A stretch of DNA of 35,555 nt from Prochlorococcus sp. AG-459-N19 (GCA_003209375.1 QCRF01000011.1:1-35555); one strand, 5' to 3'. Shown: positions 10,843 to 22,145, numbered from the stretch's first letter. Notes: a model not told the origin generated them from the sequence alone. Numbers and translations are program-made.

Positions 10843-11001
10843 TTATCTATCATGAGATACTTCATAAAAGTCATAAATGGTCGCTTCCAATGAATCCCAA
10901 AGATCTTTAGGGATATCGTTTTCTTCTGCGAACATTCCAAGCTGACTAGCCAAGCCTCTTGCTTGTAAGAGTTTCGAATCATATGAATCGGACTTATTCA
11001 T
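10843..11001 (-). CDS. Small conserved-looking protein, 52 residues
   Basis: An open frame from an ATG at 11001-10999 to a TAA at 10845-10843 encodes 52 residues starting MNKSDSYDSKLLQARGLA and ending TIYDFYEVSHDR. It fills the gap between pepP and the PSRP-3 gene, which would otherwise be 308 bases empty. The composition is mixed and acidic (segments AEENDIPKDLWDSLE), with Trp and Phe residues and no membrane segment. This is more protein-like than random AT-rich translation. I recognise no domain. Expression and conservation remain unverified. Confidence 0.7.
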   Translation of the reverse strand: MNKSDSYDSKLLQARGLASQLGMFAEENDIPKDLWDSLEATIYDFYEVSHDR

Positions 11002-11055
11002 TTTTGAGCTTTAAACTTAATAAAAAATAAATCTATTAACTTGATAAGTCAAATT

Positions 11056-12381
11056 TCAAAACTCTAAATCAGAAATTTCTTTTAGTGCAGCAATACTTAA
11101 AACTTCTGGGTTTGTATCTGTGACCAGGACATCGTCTTCAATTCTTATCCCTATGCCTTTCCATTTCTCATCTATAGGAGGTTGTCCCTTAGGTACTGGG
11201 ATCCTATCACTTATGTAGATCCCTGGTTCTACTGTAAGAATCATTCCATTCTGTAATGGCACTTCATAGTCCCCCATTCTGTATGCTCCAACATCATGAA
11301 CATCTAAACCGAGCCAATGTCCAGTTCTATGCATGTAAAGATGTTTATAAGATTGATTCTCAATTATCTCCTCAGTACTGCCTGACAATAAACCAATTTC
11401 TTTTAATCCTTCTACAAGAATTGTTAAAGCAACATTATGAACATGACTAGAATTCGATCCCTTTACAGCACTTTTAATTGCATTTTTCTGAGCACTCAAT
11501 ACGATTTCATAGATAACTTTTTGCTCATTAGAAAATTTACCACCAATTGGAATAGTTCTTGTTATGTCTCCATTGTAATAATCAATTAGTGAGCAACCAG
11601 CATCCACTAACAATAAATCTTCCTTCTTCAAGGGTGAGTTATTTGAAGTGTAATGCAAAATACAGGCGTTATCTCCAGATGCAACAATTGAGTTATAAGC
11701 TGGTCCTCTCGCCCCTTTTTCCAGAAAAAATCCCTCTAGAAGACCCTGAATTTGTCTTTCATTTTTCTTTGATGAGATTGATTCTCTAACTAATTCATGA
11801 GCTTCTGCTGAGATTTGAATAGCCTCTCTCATTCTCTTTATTTCAAATTCACTTTTAATTAATCTCATCTCATTTAAATAAACTTCTGGAGATTTTATAG
11901 AATTTCCACCAATGCCTAATCTTGATCGATTTTCAAGTTGTTGTGAAAAAATTTCCAGTATTATTTTCTCAACTGATGGATGCTTACCAATAGAAAAAAC
12001 AAGTTCGTCAGAACCATTTATATAGGATGGGAGTAAATCTTTTAATTCGTTTATTGAGTGAGCCTTATCAGCATTAAACTCGTTTTCAGCGCCTTCTAAA
12101 CCCCATCTAAAGCCATGCCAGACTTCGCTTATAACATCTTTAGGAGCAACAAACATAATAAATCTCTCTCCCTTTGGCTTATGCGATAAGAAAAGAGCGA
12201 TTGCATCTGGCTCATCGAAACCTGTTAAATACCAAAAATTACTATCTTGTCTAAAAGGATATTCACAATCAGCATGATGCTTTACAAGACTAGCCCCAGG
12301 GATAATAGCTGCTTTTCCATTTAATTTATTTAGGAAGATTTCTCTTCTCTCTTCAAAAACTTTATTTTCAGGTTTAAACAT
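11056..12381 (-). CDS. pepP: Xaa-Pro aminopeptidase (aminopeptidase P)
   Basis: This 441-residue metallopeptidase removes N-terminal residues preceding proline. An aminopeptidase P N-terminal domain (about 5-140, with QDSNFWYLTGFDEPDA) is followed by the pita-bread catalytic domain. The five expected metal ligands are D260, D272, H355, E385 and E415, in LLLVDAGCS, YNGDITRTIP, RTGHWLGLDVHD, LTVEPGIYI and GIRIEDDVLVT. No signal peptide is seen, so it is cytosolic. It is divergent from the CNNM/CBS gene across 74 bases. Confidence 0.94.
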   Translation of the reverse strand: MFKPENKVFEERREIFLNKLNGKAAIIPGASLVKHHADCEYPFRQDSNFWYLTGFDEPDAIALFLSHKPKGERFIMFVAPKDVISEVWHGFRWGLEGAENEFNADKAHSINELKDLLPSYINGSDELVFSIGKHPSVEKIILEIFSQQLENRSRLGIGGNSIKSPEVYLNEMRLIKSEFEIKRMREAIQISAEAHELVRESISSKKNERQIQGLLEGFFLEKGARGPAYNSIVASGDNACILHYTSNNSPLKKEDLLLVDAGCSLIDYYNGDITRTIPIGGKFSNEQKVIYEIVLSAQKNAIKSAVKGSNSSHVHNVALTILVEGLKEIGLLSGSTEEIIENQSYKHLYMHRTGHWLGLDVHDVGAYRMGDYEVPLQNGMILTVEPGIYISDRIPVPKGQPPIDEKWKGIGIRIEDDVLVTDTNPEVLSIAALKEISDLEF

Positions 12382-12455
12382 AGATTGTGTATTGGCGTGT
12401 TTAAAAAAAAAATGGAAGAATGAATTAATACAGATTTAGTAACTAATCTATTTTA

Positions 12456-13433
12456 ATGGAACCAAGTGTTTACGGTTTAGTTGTTCTTATAATAATTATC
12501 TTAATTGGATCAGCATGTTGTTCGGGAGTAGAAGCTGCTTTTTTAGCTGTAAATTCGATTCGAATTCTAGAGATAGCCTCTAAACAAAAACCAAAGAGTT
12601 CTGCAAATCAACTCCTTAAACTTAGAAAACATCTTGGAAGGACATTAACTGTAATTACTATTACTAATAATGGATTTAACATAATTGGAAGTCTTATTTT
12701 AGGTGTATATGGAGCATTGGTTATTAGTAGTAGTTATGGCCTAACCCTTTTTTCAATTTCTTTTTACATACTAGTCGTACTAGTAGGAGAAGTACTACCT
12801 AAGGCTCTTGGTACAAGATTCTCGGTTCAAATAGCATTATTATCAGTTCCAATCTTGAGAATATTGCATACTTTAATGAGGCCATTTTTAGTATTAATAG
12901 AACAAATATTTCCAGTTATTACGGCAGAAAATGAAATTTCAACAGATGAAGAGGAAATTAGACAAATGGCGAAAATTGGAAGCCAAAAAGGTTTGATAGA
13001 AGCTGATGAAGCAGCAATGATATTTAAGGTTTTTCAATTAAATGATTTAAAAGCTAAAGATTTAATGGTTCCTAGAGTATCAGCACCTTGTCTTGATGGG
13101 TCTTCGAATCTCGAAGAAATTTCAAAACTTATAATGGGCGATAAATCTCCATGGTGGGTCGTTTTGGGAGATAAAGTCGACAAAATACAGGGGGTAGTTC
13201 CCCGTGAGAGAATGCTAGCAAAATTAATCAATGGAGAAAATAAAAAATTGTTGTCAGAAATTTGCGAACCTGTGGACTACATTCCCGAAATGATCAAGGC
13301 AGATCAATTATTAACAAGATTTGACAAGAATCATAAAGGAGTGAAAGTAGTAGTAGATGAATTTGGAGGATTCGTGGGCATTATTGGTGCAGAAGCTGTG
13401 TTATCTGTTTTAGCTGGCTGGTGGAAAAAATAA
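12456..13433 (+). CDS. CNNM/CorC-type membrane protein with CBS domains
   Basis: This 325-residue protein has an N-terminal DUF21 (CNNM) transmembrane domain with three or four helices (about 5-25, 75-105, 105-130) and a cytosolic pair of CBS motifs (about 193-320, including LMVPRVSAP and VVVDEFGGFVGIIG). Members are often annotated as hemolysin-like; better studied relatives take part in Mg or Co efflux. The substrate cannot be assigned here. It leads a tightly packed run with a GTPase, nadD and nadE; the next gene starts 3 bases after its stop. Confidence 0.88.
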   Translation: MEPSVYGLVVLIIIILIGSACCSGVEAAFLAVNSIRILEIASKQKPKSSANQLLKLRKHLGRTLTVITITNNGFNIIGSLILGVYGALVISSSYGLTLFSISFYILVVLVGEVLPKALGTRFSVQIALLSVPILRILHTLMRPFLVLIEQIFPVITAENEISTDEEEIRQMAKIGSQKGLIEADEAAMIFKVFQLNDLKAKDLMVPRVSAPCLDGSSNLEEISKLIMGDKSPWWVVLGDKVDKIQGVVPRERMLAKLINGENKKLLSEICEPVDYIPEMIKADQLLTRFDKNHKGVKVVVDEFGGFVGIIGAEAVLSVLAGWWKK

Positions 13434-13436
13434 ATC

Positions 13437-14678
13437 ATGAAACAATTTAAAATTAATAAAAATTATTTACTATTAAAAAATTGGTGGGAGACTATTGATC
13501 TTACCAACTATGAAAAAAGTTATTGTAATAGGGACATAATTTCTTTTAATCAAAAACTTTTTAGGCTCAAAGAAAAAAAAATAAGAATTGGCGCATATGG
13601 TAAATCAGGCGTAGGGAAATCTTCTGTTTTAAATTCTTTATTAGAAAAAGATATATTTAAAACAGATGTTATAAATGGGACCACAAGAGAAATTCAGGCT
13701 GAAGAATGGAAATTCAAAGATCAATCACTCAACAGTATAGAGTTACTAGATTCTCCAGGATTTGATTTCTGCGATATTAAATTCCCAGATAAACTTTACT
13801 CCTTTATAAATCAATCAGATCTTATTTTATTTATAATTTCGGGAGATTTAAATAGAAATGAGTTAAACGAAATCAGCTCTTTTATAAAAGATGGAAAAAA
13901 AATTATTTTAATTTTAAACAAAATCGATCTTTTTAAAAAAAATGAATTAAAAGAAATAATTGAAAATATAAAGTTTAAGCTTCCAAAAGATCTAAATATT
14001 CAAATAATCATTAATAATGAAAACAATCTTAAAAATTACATAGCAAAATTAATCAATCAATATGGTGAGATACTATTAACACTAAATTCTATTCAATCAG
14101 CTGACAAATTGTTTCTGAAAATAAAAGAGCAAAGATTGAAAAGGAGACAGAAATTAGCTCAATCAACTATTGGTAAATTTTCGACTATGAAGGCATCCGC
14201 AGTAGTTCTTAATCCTTTTATTTTATTTGATGTTGCTGGTAGTTTTGCACTAGATGCTGCATTGATTAACGAATTAAGTAAGATTTACGGCTTAAAGTTG
14301 AAAGGTGAATCTACAAGAAAAATATTTAAAAATATATCCATTAATAATTTATGTTTGGGAATCACTCAAGTCGGCGTTAATACCTCTTTCAACCTTATTA
14401 AGAAACTAATTCTTTTAACAGCACCTTTTACTAACGGGCTTTCATTATTACCCTATGGACCTGTAGCAATTATTCAAGCTGCAATCGCAGTACATTCTAC
14501 AAAAATTCTAGGGAAATTAGCAGCAAAAGAGATATTTTTAAGAAGCAAAGCTTCTTTTATAGAACCTGCTTTTTTGATCCAAAATATGAATTTTAATGAC
14601 CCAGAGATTTTTAACTATATAAATATTTATTTTTCAAGTAGAAATTTAAATAATAATTTTGTTAATTTTCTTCCTTAA
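13437..14678 (+). CDS. Era-like GTPase with C-terminal membrane-associated domain
   Basis: The 413-residue protein has a G domain with G1 GKSGVGKS (55-62), switch I GTT (81-83), G3 DSPG (105-108) and G4 NKID (161-164). After residue 220 comes a region with hydrophobic, Ala/Gly-rich helices (about 235-375) resembling the DUF697/YcjF type seen in cyanobacterial membrane GTPases. The cellular role is unknown; related proteins are dynamin-like or Era-like and often membrane-bound. It sits 3 bases after the CNNM gene and 8 bases before nadD, so it is almost certainly in an operon. Confidence 0.85.
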   Translation: MKQFKINKNYLLLKNWWETIDLTNYEKSYCNRDIISFNQKLFRLKEKKIRIGAYGKSGVGKSSVLNSLLEKDIFKTDVINGTTREIQAEEWKFKDQSLNSIELLDSPGFDFCDIKFPDKLYSFINQSDLILFIISGDLNRNELNEISSFIKDGKKIILILNKIDLFKKNELKEIIENIKFKLPKDLNIQIIINNENNLKNYIAKLINQYGEILLTLNSIQSADKLFLKIKEQRLKRRQKLAQSTIGKFSTMKASAVVLNPFILFDVAGSFALDAALINELSKIYGLKLKGESTRKIFKNISINNLCLGITQVGVNTSFNLIKKLILLTAPFTNGLSLLPYGPVAIIQAAIAVHSTKILGKLAAKEIFLRSKASFIEPAFLIQNMNFNDPEIFNYINIYFSSRNLNNNFVNFLP

Positions 14679-14686
14679 AACTTAAA

Positions 14687-15265
14687 ATGGAAAAAAGCAT
14701 TGCTTTATTTGGTACGAGTGCTGATCCACCTACGATTGGTCACAAAAAAATTCTTGAAGAATTATCCAAAATTTATGCTTTTACCATTTGCTATGTGAGC
14801 AACAACCCCCAAAAAAAGCACATAGAGGATATCTCAATTCGTAGCCATTTATTAAAAACTCTTATTGATGATTTAGATAATCCGAAAATTTTATTTAATC
14901 AAAAAATAAGTAGCCAATGGGCAGTAGAGTCAATCAAAAAATGTAAAGAAATTTATAAATTTAATAATTTAGATTTTGTAATTGGGAGTGATTTAATTAA
15001 AGATATTTTTTACTGGAAAAATTTCGACAAAATTATTTTGGAGGTAAGTTTTATTATAATTTTAAGAGAGGGATATCCTGTTGAATCAAATACTCTTAAA
15101 ATGTTAGAAACTTATAAAGTGAAATTTAAGATTTCAACCATCAAAACCCCAAACATTTCAAGTTCTAAGTTTAGATTGAATTTCAATTGTTCTAATTTAC
15201 CATCGTCGTTAATAGATATAGTTAAGAGGAATAATTTATATGAATCCATCAAATTAGTTGAATGA
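14687..15265 (+). CDS. nadD: Nicotinate-nucleotide adenylyltransferase
   Basis: NadD joins ATP and nicotinate mononucleotide to make deamido-NAD. The 192-residue protein opens with the nucleotidyltransferase motif GTSADPPTIGH (9-19), has the NadD-typical VIGSDLIKDIFYWKNFDKI (98-116) and ends with ISSSKFR (157-163), the second ATP-binding motif. The first motif is divergent from the common GGTFDPxHxGH. The stop codon overlaps the nadE start by four bases. This places the last two steps of NAD synthesis under coupled translation. Confidence 0.92.
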   Translation: MEKSIALFGTSADPPTIGHKKILEELSKIYAFTICYVSNNPQKKHIEDISIRSHLLKTLIDDLDNPKILFNQKISSQWAVESIKKCKEIYKFNNLDFVIGSDLIKDIFYWKNFDKIILEVSFIIILREGYPVESNTLKMLETYKVKFKISTIKTPNISSSKFRLNFNCSNLPSSLIDIVKRNNLYESIKLVE

Positions 15266-16959
15266 AATTTTTACTTGCCCAAATAAATCCAGTTGTTGGA
15301 GATTTAGAGGGCAATGCAAAAAAAATACTTAAAATTGCTTCGAAAGCTAGCTCAATTTCTGCTGATTTTGTTCTTACTCCAGAATTATCATTATGGGGAT
15401 ATCCTGCAAATGACTTACTTTTTAAAAAAAATTTAATCAAAAATCAATACCAAATTCTTGATCAATTAGCTTTAGATATTAATAAAAAATATGGCAACTT
15501 AAGCATCTCAATCGGAATAGCTGAGGAGGTAAACGATTCTTTTTTTCCTAATCTTTATAATTCTATTGCGTTGGTTGAGCGCGGTGAATGGAAAATAATT
15601 GCTCGGAAAATTATTCTCCCCACTTATGAAGTATTTGATGAGAAAAGATACTTTAGATCAGAAGAAAAAGTTTCCGTATTGATTAAACAAATTAAAAATA
15701 AAACTTGGCGAATTGGCTTTACTATATGTGAGGATTTATGGGTCAACAAAGATATAGAAGGTAGAGGAATCCATAAAAAAAATCCCATTATTGATTTAAA
15801 GAAAAAAAAAGTTGATATTTTAGTAAATTTATCAGCCTCTCCATATACTCTGAAAAAGTTAGAGCTAAGATCCAAGGTTTCCATTTTTGCTGCACAATAT
15901 CTTCAAGTACCGCTGATTTATGTCAACCAGATTGGAGCAAATGATAATTTAATTTTTGATGGCAATAGTTTTATTCTTAATAAGAATGGATCTAAAATTA
16001 AGCAATTAAAATCTTTTTCGGAAGATCTCTCCAGCTGGGAAATTGAGCAAACAAAACCTGAAAAAAATGAATTTAAAAACTCCGAAATGTCATCAATTTT
16101 TGATGCATTAGTCCTTGGTGTTAAAGATTATGCAAAAAAATGTGGATTTAAAACAGCTTTAGTTGGATTAAGTGGTGGTATTGATTCAGCACTTGTCTCA
16201 GCAATTGCTACAGCGGCTCTAGGAAGTGAAAATGTTTATTGCGTTTCAATGCCCTCTAAGTGGAGCTCATCTCATTCAAAGAGTGATGCAAAAGATTTAG
16301 CAAGAAGATTAAAGATAAGTTTCAAGAGCATTCCAATTGAAAACTTGATGACCTCTTTTGAAGAATCATTTATAAAAACTATATCTTTCGAGATGGCTGA
16401 AATAACAAATCAAAATATTCAGTCAAGGATAAGAGGCACACTTCTTATGGCTTTAGCAAATCAAGAAAAGCATTTGTTACTCTCAACAGGCAATAAATCA
16501 GAATTAGCCGTAGGATATTGCACACTTTATGGTGATATGAATGGGGGATTATCTGTGATTGGGGATTTATATAAAACTAATGTTTTTAAATTATGTAATT
16601 GGCTTGATAGTCAAGAATCAATTAATAGTAGAAAGTTATATATGTTAGATACTAGTTTAGATATAATTGGAGAAAATATACGTAAAAAAGCTCCAAGTGC
16701 TGAATTAGGGCCTAATCAATTAGATACTGATTCTCTCCCACCTTACTCTATTTTAGATAAAATTCTTAAAGGAATTATTGAAGAGAAAAAAGATTTAAAA
16801 CAACTTGAAGAAGATGGTTATGAAAAAGATTTAATTTTAAAAATTATCTCACTCATTAAAAAAGCGGAATTTAAAAGAAAGCAGGCTCCTCCAATCCTAA
16901 AACTAAGCAGTCAATCATTAGGTAGTGATTGGAGAGTTCCAATAGCAATATCTTATTAA
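15262..16959 (+). CDS. nadE: Glutamine-dependent NAD synthetase
   Basis: This 565-residue two-domain enzyme amidates deamido-NAD using ammonia from glutamine. The N-terminal nitrilase-type glutaminase domain (about 1-265) has the E-K-C triad as E41, K116 and C156 (in TPELSLWGYP, ARKIILPTYEVFDE and TICEDLW). The C-terminal ATP-pyrophosphatase domain has SGGIDS (304-309) and STGNKSELAVGYCTLYGD. Its ATG overlaps the nadD stop, and its own stop overlaps the end of the convergent DUF3326 gene by four bases. Confidence 0.96.
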   Translation: MKFLLAQINPVVGDLEGNAKKILKIASKASSISADFVLTPELSLWGYPANDLLFKKNLIKNQYQILDQLALDINKKYGNLSISIGIAEEVNDSFFPNLYNSIALVERGEWKIIARKIILPTYEVFDEKRYFRSEEKVSVLIKQIKNKTWRIGFTICEDLWVNKDIEGRGIHKKNPIIDLKKKKVDILVNLSASPYTLKKLELRSKVSIFAAQYLQVPLIYVNQIGANDNLIFDGNSFILNKNGSKIKQLKSFSEDLSSWEIEQTKPEKNEFKNSEMSSIFDALVLGVKDYAKKCGFKTALVGLSGGIDSALVSAIATAALGSENVYCVSMPSKWSSSHSKSDAKDLARRLKISFKSIPIENLMTSFEESFIKTISFEMAEITNQNIQSRIRGTLLMALANQEKHLLLSTGNKSELAVGYCTLYGDMNGGLSVIGDLYKTNVFKLCNWLDSQESINSRKLYMLDTSLDIIGENIRKKAPSAELGPNQLDTDSLPPYSILDKILKGIIEEKKDLKQLEEDGYEKDLILKIISLIKKAEFKRKQAPPILKLSSQSLGSDWRVPIAISY

Positions 16960-18014
16960 TCACTATAAGAACACTCTTGGATTGTTTTTAAAGGCCGTTT
17001 AACTGAATTAAGGTTGATACCTTTTTTGATAGCAAGAATTATGCCTGCAGCTTCTAAATAATTATCAACTTCAAAAAGATTGGGATAATTATAAAACTCA
17101 TTTGTCACTTTTAATGTATTTTGATTGTTTACAGAGATAATATTTAAACCTTTTTCAATCCCTGCTAGTACTGCTTCACCTCCTAATGCACCATTAGGAA
17201 CAACAATCGATTCAATCTGATCAGGGTGTAGTGAGATTGATTCATTTTTAGCAGGCAATTCAACAATATCAGGTGCATTGCTTAACCCAATCAGTACAGA
17301 TGGTAAAAAAGTGTATCCTATTTCTTCTGCAGCTGCACGAGGATCTAAATTTTCATTCAATTCAATTGGATTTAAAGCAGGTGCGTGAGCACAGGGAACT
17401 TTTAAAAATTTGCTTATTAAATGACTTATAACTGCTTCGACTCCAGCAATAGGATCAACCCCTTTCCCCTCTCGATAGATATTTGTTTCTAAAGAATCTG
17501 GATCATCTGGAAATTTTGCCACAATTGCTATTGCCGTAACTCCTTTTTCTATTAAACATTTTCCAGCATCAATTAGAGCATCAGGATTTTCAATTGTGCC
17601 ACCACTGATTTTTGAAGAATCAGAATCAATAACTATGTTTAATGGCTTTCTTGTAATCACGTAAGAATGAACATTAATTCCTAAAGTAGAAACACATGCA
17701 TCAGCAACTTGTAAATGTCTCACTAATATTTCTTTTTCAATGGCTGAATCAAAAATTATCCCAATTTTCTGTTGCTTTACCCTTTTTAAAGCGATTTCTC
17801 CTTTAGCAAGTCGGTCTAAACTATAACCCTCAACATAAAAAATATTTTTATCTTTTTCAGAAAGATTACCACCATTCATAACATTTGGATGAGTAATTAA
17901 ACATCCACTTGCCGATGCTAATAATTTAGCGGTTGGAAGTGCATCTCCAGCAAAACCTCCTACTTCACAACCAATACCAGTTGGAACTATGAATATTGTT
18001 GGTGAATTTTCCAT
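16956..18014 (-). CDS. DUF3326 family protein
   Basis: This 352-residue protein belongs to the DUF3326 family, found mainly in cyanobacteria and plants, with no function known to me. Recognisable features are the N-terminal IVPTGIGCEVGGFAGDALP (about 9-27), the THPNVMNGG segment (about 41-49) and a glycine-rich VVPNGALGGEAVLAGIEKG stretch near 270. It is predicted soluble, and the repeated nucleotide-binding-like glycine motifs suggest an enzyme. It is downstream of the 63-residue gene on the same strand, 27 bases away. Confidence 0.85.
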   Translation of the reverse strand: MENSPTIFIVPTGIGCEVGGFAGDALPTAKLLASASGCLITHPNVMNGGNLSEKDKNIFYVEGYSLDRLAKGEIALKRVKQQKIGIIFDSAIEKEILVRHLQVADACVSTLGINVHSYVITRKPLNIVIDSDSSKISGGTIENPDALIDAGKCLIEKGVTAIAIVAKFPDDPDSLETNIYREGKGVDPIAGVEAVISHLISKFLKVPCAHAPALNPIELNENLDPRAAAEEIGYTFLPSVLIGLSNAPDIVELPAKNESISLHPDQIESIVVPNGALGGEAVLAGIEKGLNIISVNNQNTLKVTNEFYNYPNLFEVDNYLEAAGIILAIKKGINLNSVKRPLKTIQECSYSD

Positions 18015-18041
18015 TATTAAAAATATTTCAATTTATATTTC

Positions 18042-18233
18042 TTAATTAGCTAAGACAGCTTTAATTTTAAGTTTTTTTGTTCCAAAAGAGTCAATAGAAT
18101 TTTGAATATCAACAATTGACCATCGAATGAAATCACCTTTTTTTTCTAAATTTGCAATGATGAATTCCCTTAAATTTTTTACTTTTATTGAAGCTGGCCA
18201 ATCTAAATAGTAATCAACTGAACTTAATTTCAT
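18042..18233 (-). CDS. Small protein translationally coupled to ferredoxin gene
   Basis: This 63-residue protein is not a family I recognise. It is soluble and mixed alpha/beta in appearance, with DYYLDWPASIKVKNLREFII (about 7-26) and a Lys-rich C terminus. Its ATG overlaps the end of the ferredoxin gene by four bases, so it is probably translated together with it. The pairing suggests a role near electron transfer, but nothing in the sequence proves this. Confidence 0.7.
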   Translation of the reverse strand: MKLSSVDYYLDWPASIKVKNLREFIIANLEKKGDFIRWSIVDIQNSIDSFGTKKLKIKAVLAN

Positions 18234-18556
18234 TTTTGATATTTACCAAATTGATCATTATACAAATCATCTTCGACTTCTTTACCAATAACAATATTCA
18301 AATCAGACTTGGGATATGCCACACATAAAAGTGCAAAGCCCTTTTCCCTCAAATCATCATTTAATCCCATAGCATCTTCTTGATCTACAGATCCTTCCAA
18401 TAGCATGGATGCACAATCTGTACAGACTCCTGAACAACAACTACTTGGTAAATCTATTCCATTCATTTTTGCCGCTGAAATAATATCTTGATCTTCAGAA
18501 CATAAAAAACTAAAAGTCTTTTGCTCAAATTGAACTTTGATATTGTATTCAGGCAT
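18230..18556 (-). CDS. [2Fe-2S] plant-type ferredoxin
   Basis: This 108-residue protein has the plant-type cluster spacing C-X4-C-X2-C-X29-C exactly, as C40, C45, C48 and C78, in LPSSCCSGVCTDC and ALLCVAYP. The extra Cys at 41 and the long C-terminal tail (to residue 108, ending DDLYNDQFGKYQK) separate it from the abundant photosynthetic PetF, so it is likely an accessory ferredoxin. It lies 16 bases after atpG and may share the ATP synthase transcript. Confidence 0.92.
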   Translation of the reverse strand: MPEYNIKVQFEQKTFSFLCSEDQDIISAAKMNGIDLPSSCCSGVCTDCASMLLEGSVDQEDAMGLNDDLREKGFALLCVAYPKSDLNIVIGKEVEDDLYNDQFGKYQK

Positions 18557-18572
18557 ATCCTAAATCTTATTG

Positions 18573-19523
18573 CTAAACTGCAGAACCTCCTACAACCTCT
18601 AATATTTCTTGAGTAATAGCTGCTTGCCTGGCCTTGTTATAGGTTAGATTCAAAGTACTTGCTAATTCTTTAGCATTATCACTCGCATTATTCATAGCAG
18701 TCATTCTGCAAGCGAGTTCTGAAGCTGCTGACTCTTGAAGAGCTCTTAGTACCTGATTCTGCAAATATAATGGTAATAACGAATCTAATAGTTGATCAGG
18801 ACTTTGTTCAAAAACAATATCTGATGGCAACTTCTCTGAATCACTTTTTTCCATATTTGATTTTTCAACAAGTAACTTACTTTCTTTTGTAGTCAACCTA
18901 AAAATTTCATCGTTTTCCTCAGCAATTCCTTGAGGGTCAAGTGGCAATAGTGTTTGAACGACAGGAGCGCAGCTTACTAGAGTGATGAATTTCGTGTAAA
19001 TAATTTCCACCCTATCAGAATTTTCTGAGAGAAATTCAGCTAAAATTTCATTTGTTACTCCTTCAGAGTCCTTGACTGTGGGTACCTGTTCTAGTTCTTT
19101 GAAAGTACTTTTAATTACATATCTATCCTTTCTATTTTGAAAATATCCAATAGCTTTCTTCCCTACCAAAATTAAATTTGGCTCATACCCTTGTTTGACT
19201 AATTCTGCATATCTTATTTCTACCTTTTTTATTATATTTGTATTGTAACCACCGCATAAACCTCTATCCGCAGTTATGCAAACCAAAGTGATGCTCTTTA
19301 CTTCTCTCTTGGATAATAGAGGAGAGTCGACAGCCTCAAATTGAACTCTAGATTGGATATTTTCTAAGACCCGTGCAAGTTTATCTGCAAAAGGTCTACT
19401 CTTAAGAACTTGATCTTGAGCTCTCCTAACTTTTGCAGCTGCAACAAGTCTCATGGCCTCCGTTATTTTTCTTGTATTTTTAACGGAAACGATTCGATCT
19501 CTAATCTCTTTAAGATTTGCCAT
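18573..19523 (-). CDS. atpG: ATP synthase F1 subunit gamma
   Basis: The central shaft subunit (316 residues) starts with the typical [28 protein letters not shown] pattern and ends with [20 protein letters not shown]. The middle insertion expected of cyanobacterial gamma is present (about 195-235), without the redox cysteine pair found in chloroplasts. A strong Shine-Dalgarno AGGAGA at 19528-19533, four bases before the ATG, is unusually good for this genome. It follows atpA by 19 bases. Named atpC in some cyanobacterial nomenclature. Confidence 0.97.
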   Translation of the reverse strand: MANLKEIRDRIVSVKNTRKITEAMRLVAAAKVRRAQDQVLKSRPFADKLARVLENIQSRVQFEAVDSPLLSKREVKSITLVCITADRGLCGGYNTNIIKKVEIRYAELVKQGYEPNLILVGKKAIGYFQNRKDRYVIKSTFKELEQVPTVKDSEGVTNEILAEFLSENSDRVEIIYTKFITLVSCAPVVQTLLPLDPQGIAEENDEIFRLTTKESKLLVEKSNMEKSDSEKLPSDIVFEQSPDQLLDSLLPLYLQNQVLRALQESAASELACRMTAMNNASDNAKELASTLNLTYNKARQAAITQEILEVVGGSAV

Positions 19524-19542
19524 GGTATCTCCTTAAATAAAT

Positions 19543-21072
<1,530 letters not shown>

Positions 21073-21090
21073 TTAAGGTTGATTTAAAAG

Positions 21091-21633
21091 TTACTTGGAA
21101 AGAGATAAGCCAAGTTTTCTAATTTGTGAAGCAAGGGAAGCATCAATTACTTTTGATCCTACACTGGCGACGAAACCACCAATAAGAGATGGGTCGATTT
21201 TAGTTACAAGTTCTAATTTTTCTGTTCCAGCAATATTGATGATCTTTTTGGTAATTAAACCTTTCTGTTCATCAGTAAGCTCGACTGCAGAAGTAACAGT
21301 TGCCAAAGCAATATTACTATTTTCTCGGTAAATCTCTAAAAACCTATCAAGAATTGAAGTGAGGATTCCAATTCTTTGCCTATCGGCCAATAATTTTAAG
21401 AAATTCAGTAAAGAAGAATTAACCTTATTTGAAAAAATTTCAATAATGATTTTCTTCTTAGCATCTGTCTCTAAAATGGGAGAGGATAATGCCTTCTCCA
21501 ATTCAGGGGAATCATTTATTAATTCCAAAAGTTGTTTAACCTCAGAAACCATCTCTTCAGTTTGCGAATTTTCATTCACAACTTGGAGTAATGCCTCTGC
21601 GTATGGTGTAGTAACTGAATTTAAAAGTGGCAT
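21091..21633 (-). CDS. atpH: ATP synthase subunit delta (OSCP)
   Basis: The delta subunit (180 residues) ties the peripheral stalk to the top of F1. The N-terminal PYAEALLQVV helix and the C-terminal signature VTKIDPSLIGGFVASVGSKVIDASL are typical. The ATG overlaps the atpF stop by one base (TAATG), and an AGGTGA sequence precedes it by a few bases, so translation is coupled to atpF. Confidence 0.95.
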   Translation of the reverse strand: MPLLNSVTTPYAEALLQVVNENSQTEEMVSEVKQLLELINDSPELEKALSSPILETDAKKKIIIEIFSNKVNSSLLNFLKLLADRQRIGILTSILDRFLEIYRENSNIALATVTSAVELTDEQKGLITKKIINIAGTEKLELVTKIDPSLIGGFVASVGSKVIDASLASQIRKLGLSLSK

Positions 21634-22145
21634 TAGTTCACCTCAATATTGTTAATTGATTGAGTTACCAAATTTTCTTGTGTGGTTTTATCAAGTCGAT
21701 TTGGGAGAGATTCTAAAGCTTTCTTAATTGCCAGTTCAACAGCTTCTTTTCGGAGTTGAGAAATTGCTCTAGATGCTTCAGAGCTCTCATCAGAGATTGC
21801 ACTCTGTTTAATGCGTGCCATCTCCTCTATCGCTTTTTTCTCACTTTCCATTCTGATTGATTCAGATCTTTTAAGAGAATCTGCTTTTATTTGAGAAGCT
21901 TTTTCTTCTGCTGAAGATAAATCTTTCTTTGCCTTTTCTAAAGCTTGAGTCGCATTTAGGAGTCGATCTTCAGCATCTTTTAATTCAAGAAGGATTCCTT
22001 CTCTCCTTTTTTGAAGCATTTTACCTAAGAAACCAGGCAAAAATTTATAAAGACCGAAAACTACTACAGCCCAGTTAAGGATATTAGTTTCGAATAAATT
22101 GAAGTTCAATCCAAAACCCTCTGTAGCTAAAAGAGTTAAATTCAT
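21633..22145 (-). CDS. atpF: ATP synthase Fo subunit b
   Basis: Peripheral stalk subunit b (170 residues): a hydrophobic N-terminal segment (about 20-42, with [20 protein letters not shown]) is followed by a long charged coiled coil rich in Glu, Lys and Ala. Photosynthetic bacteria use a b/b' heterodimer, and b' is encoded immediately upstream. Its ATG overlaps the b' stop by four bases. Confidence 0.94.
   Translation of the reverse strand: MNLTLLATEGFGLNFNLFETNILNWAVVVFGLYKFLPGFLGKMLQKRREGILLELKDAEDRLLNATQALEKAKKDLSSAEEKASQIKADSLKRSESIRMESEKKAIEEMARIKQSAISDESSEASRAISQLRKEAVELAIKKALESLPNRLDKTTQENLVTQSINNIEVN

Noticed and set aside
13437..16959. Packed GTPase-nadD-nadE run as a possible novel NAD-linked system
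   Set aside because: Tight packing is normal in this streamlined genome. nadD and nadE are housekeeping genes, and nothing in the GTPase points to NAD metabolism.
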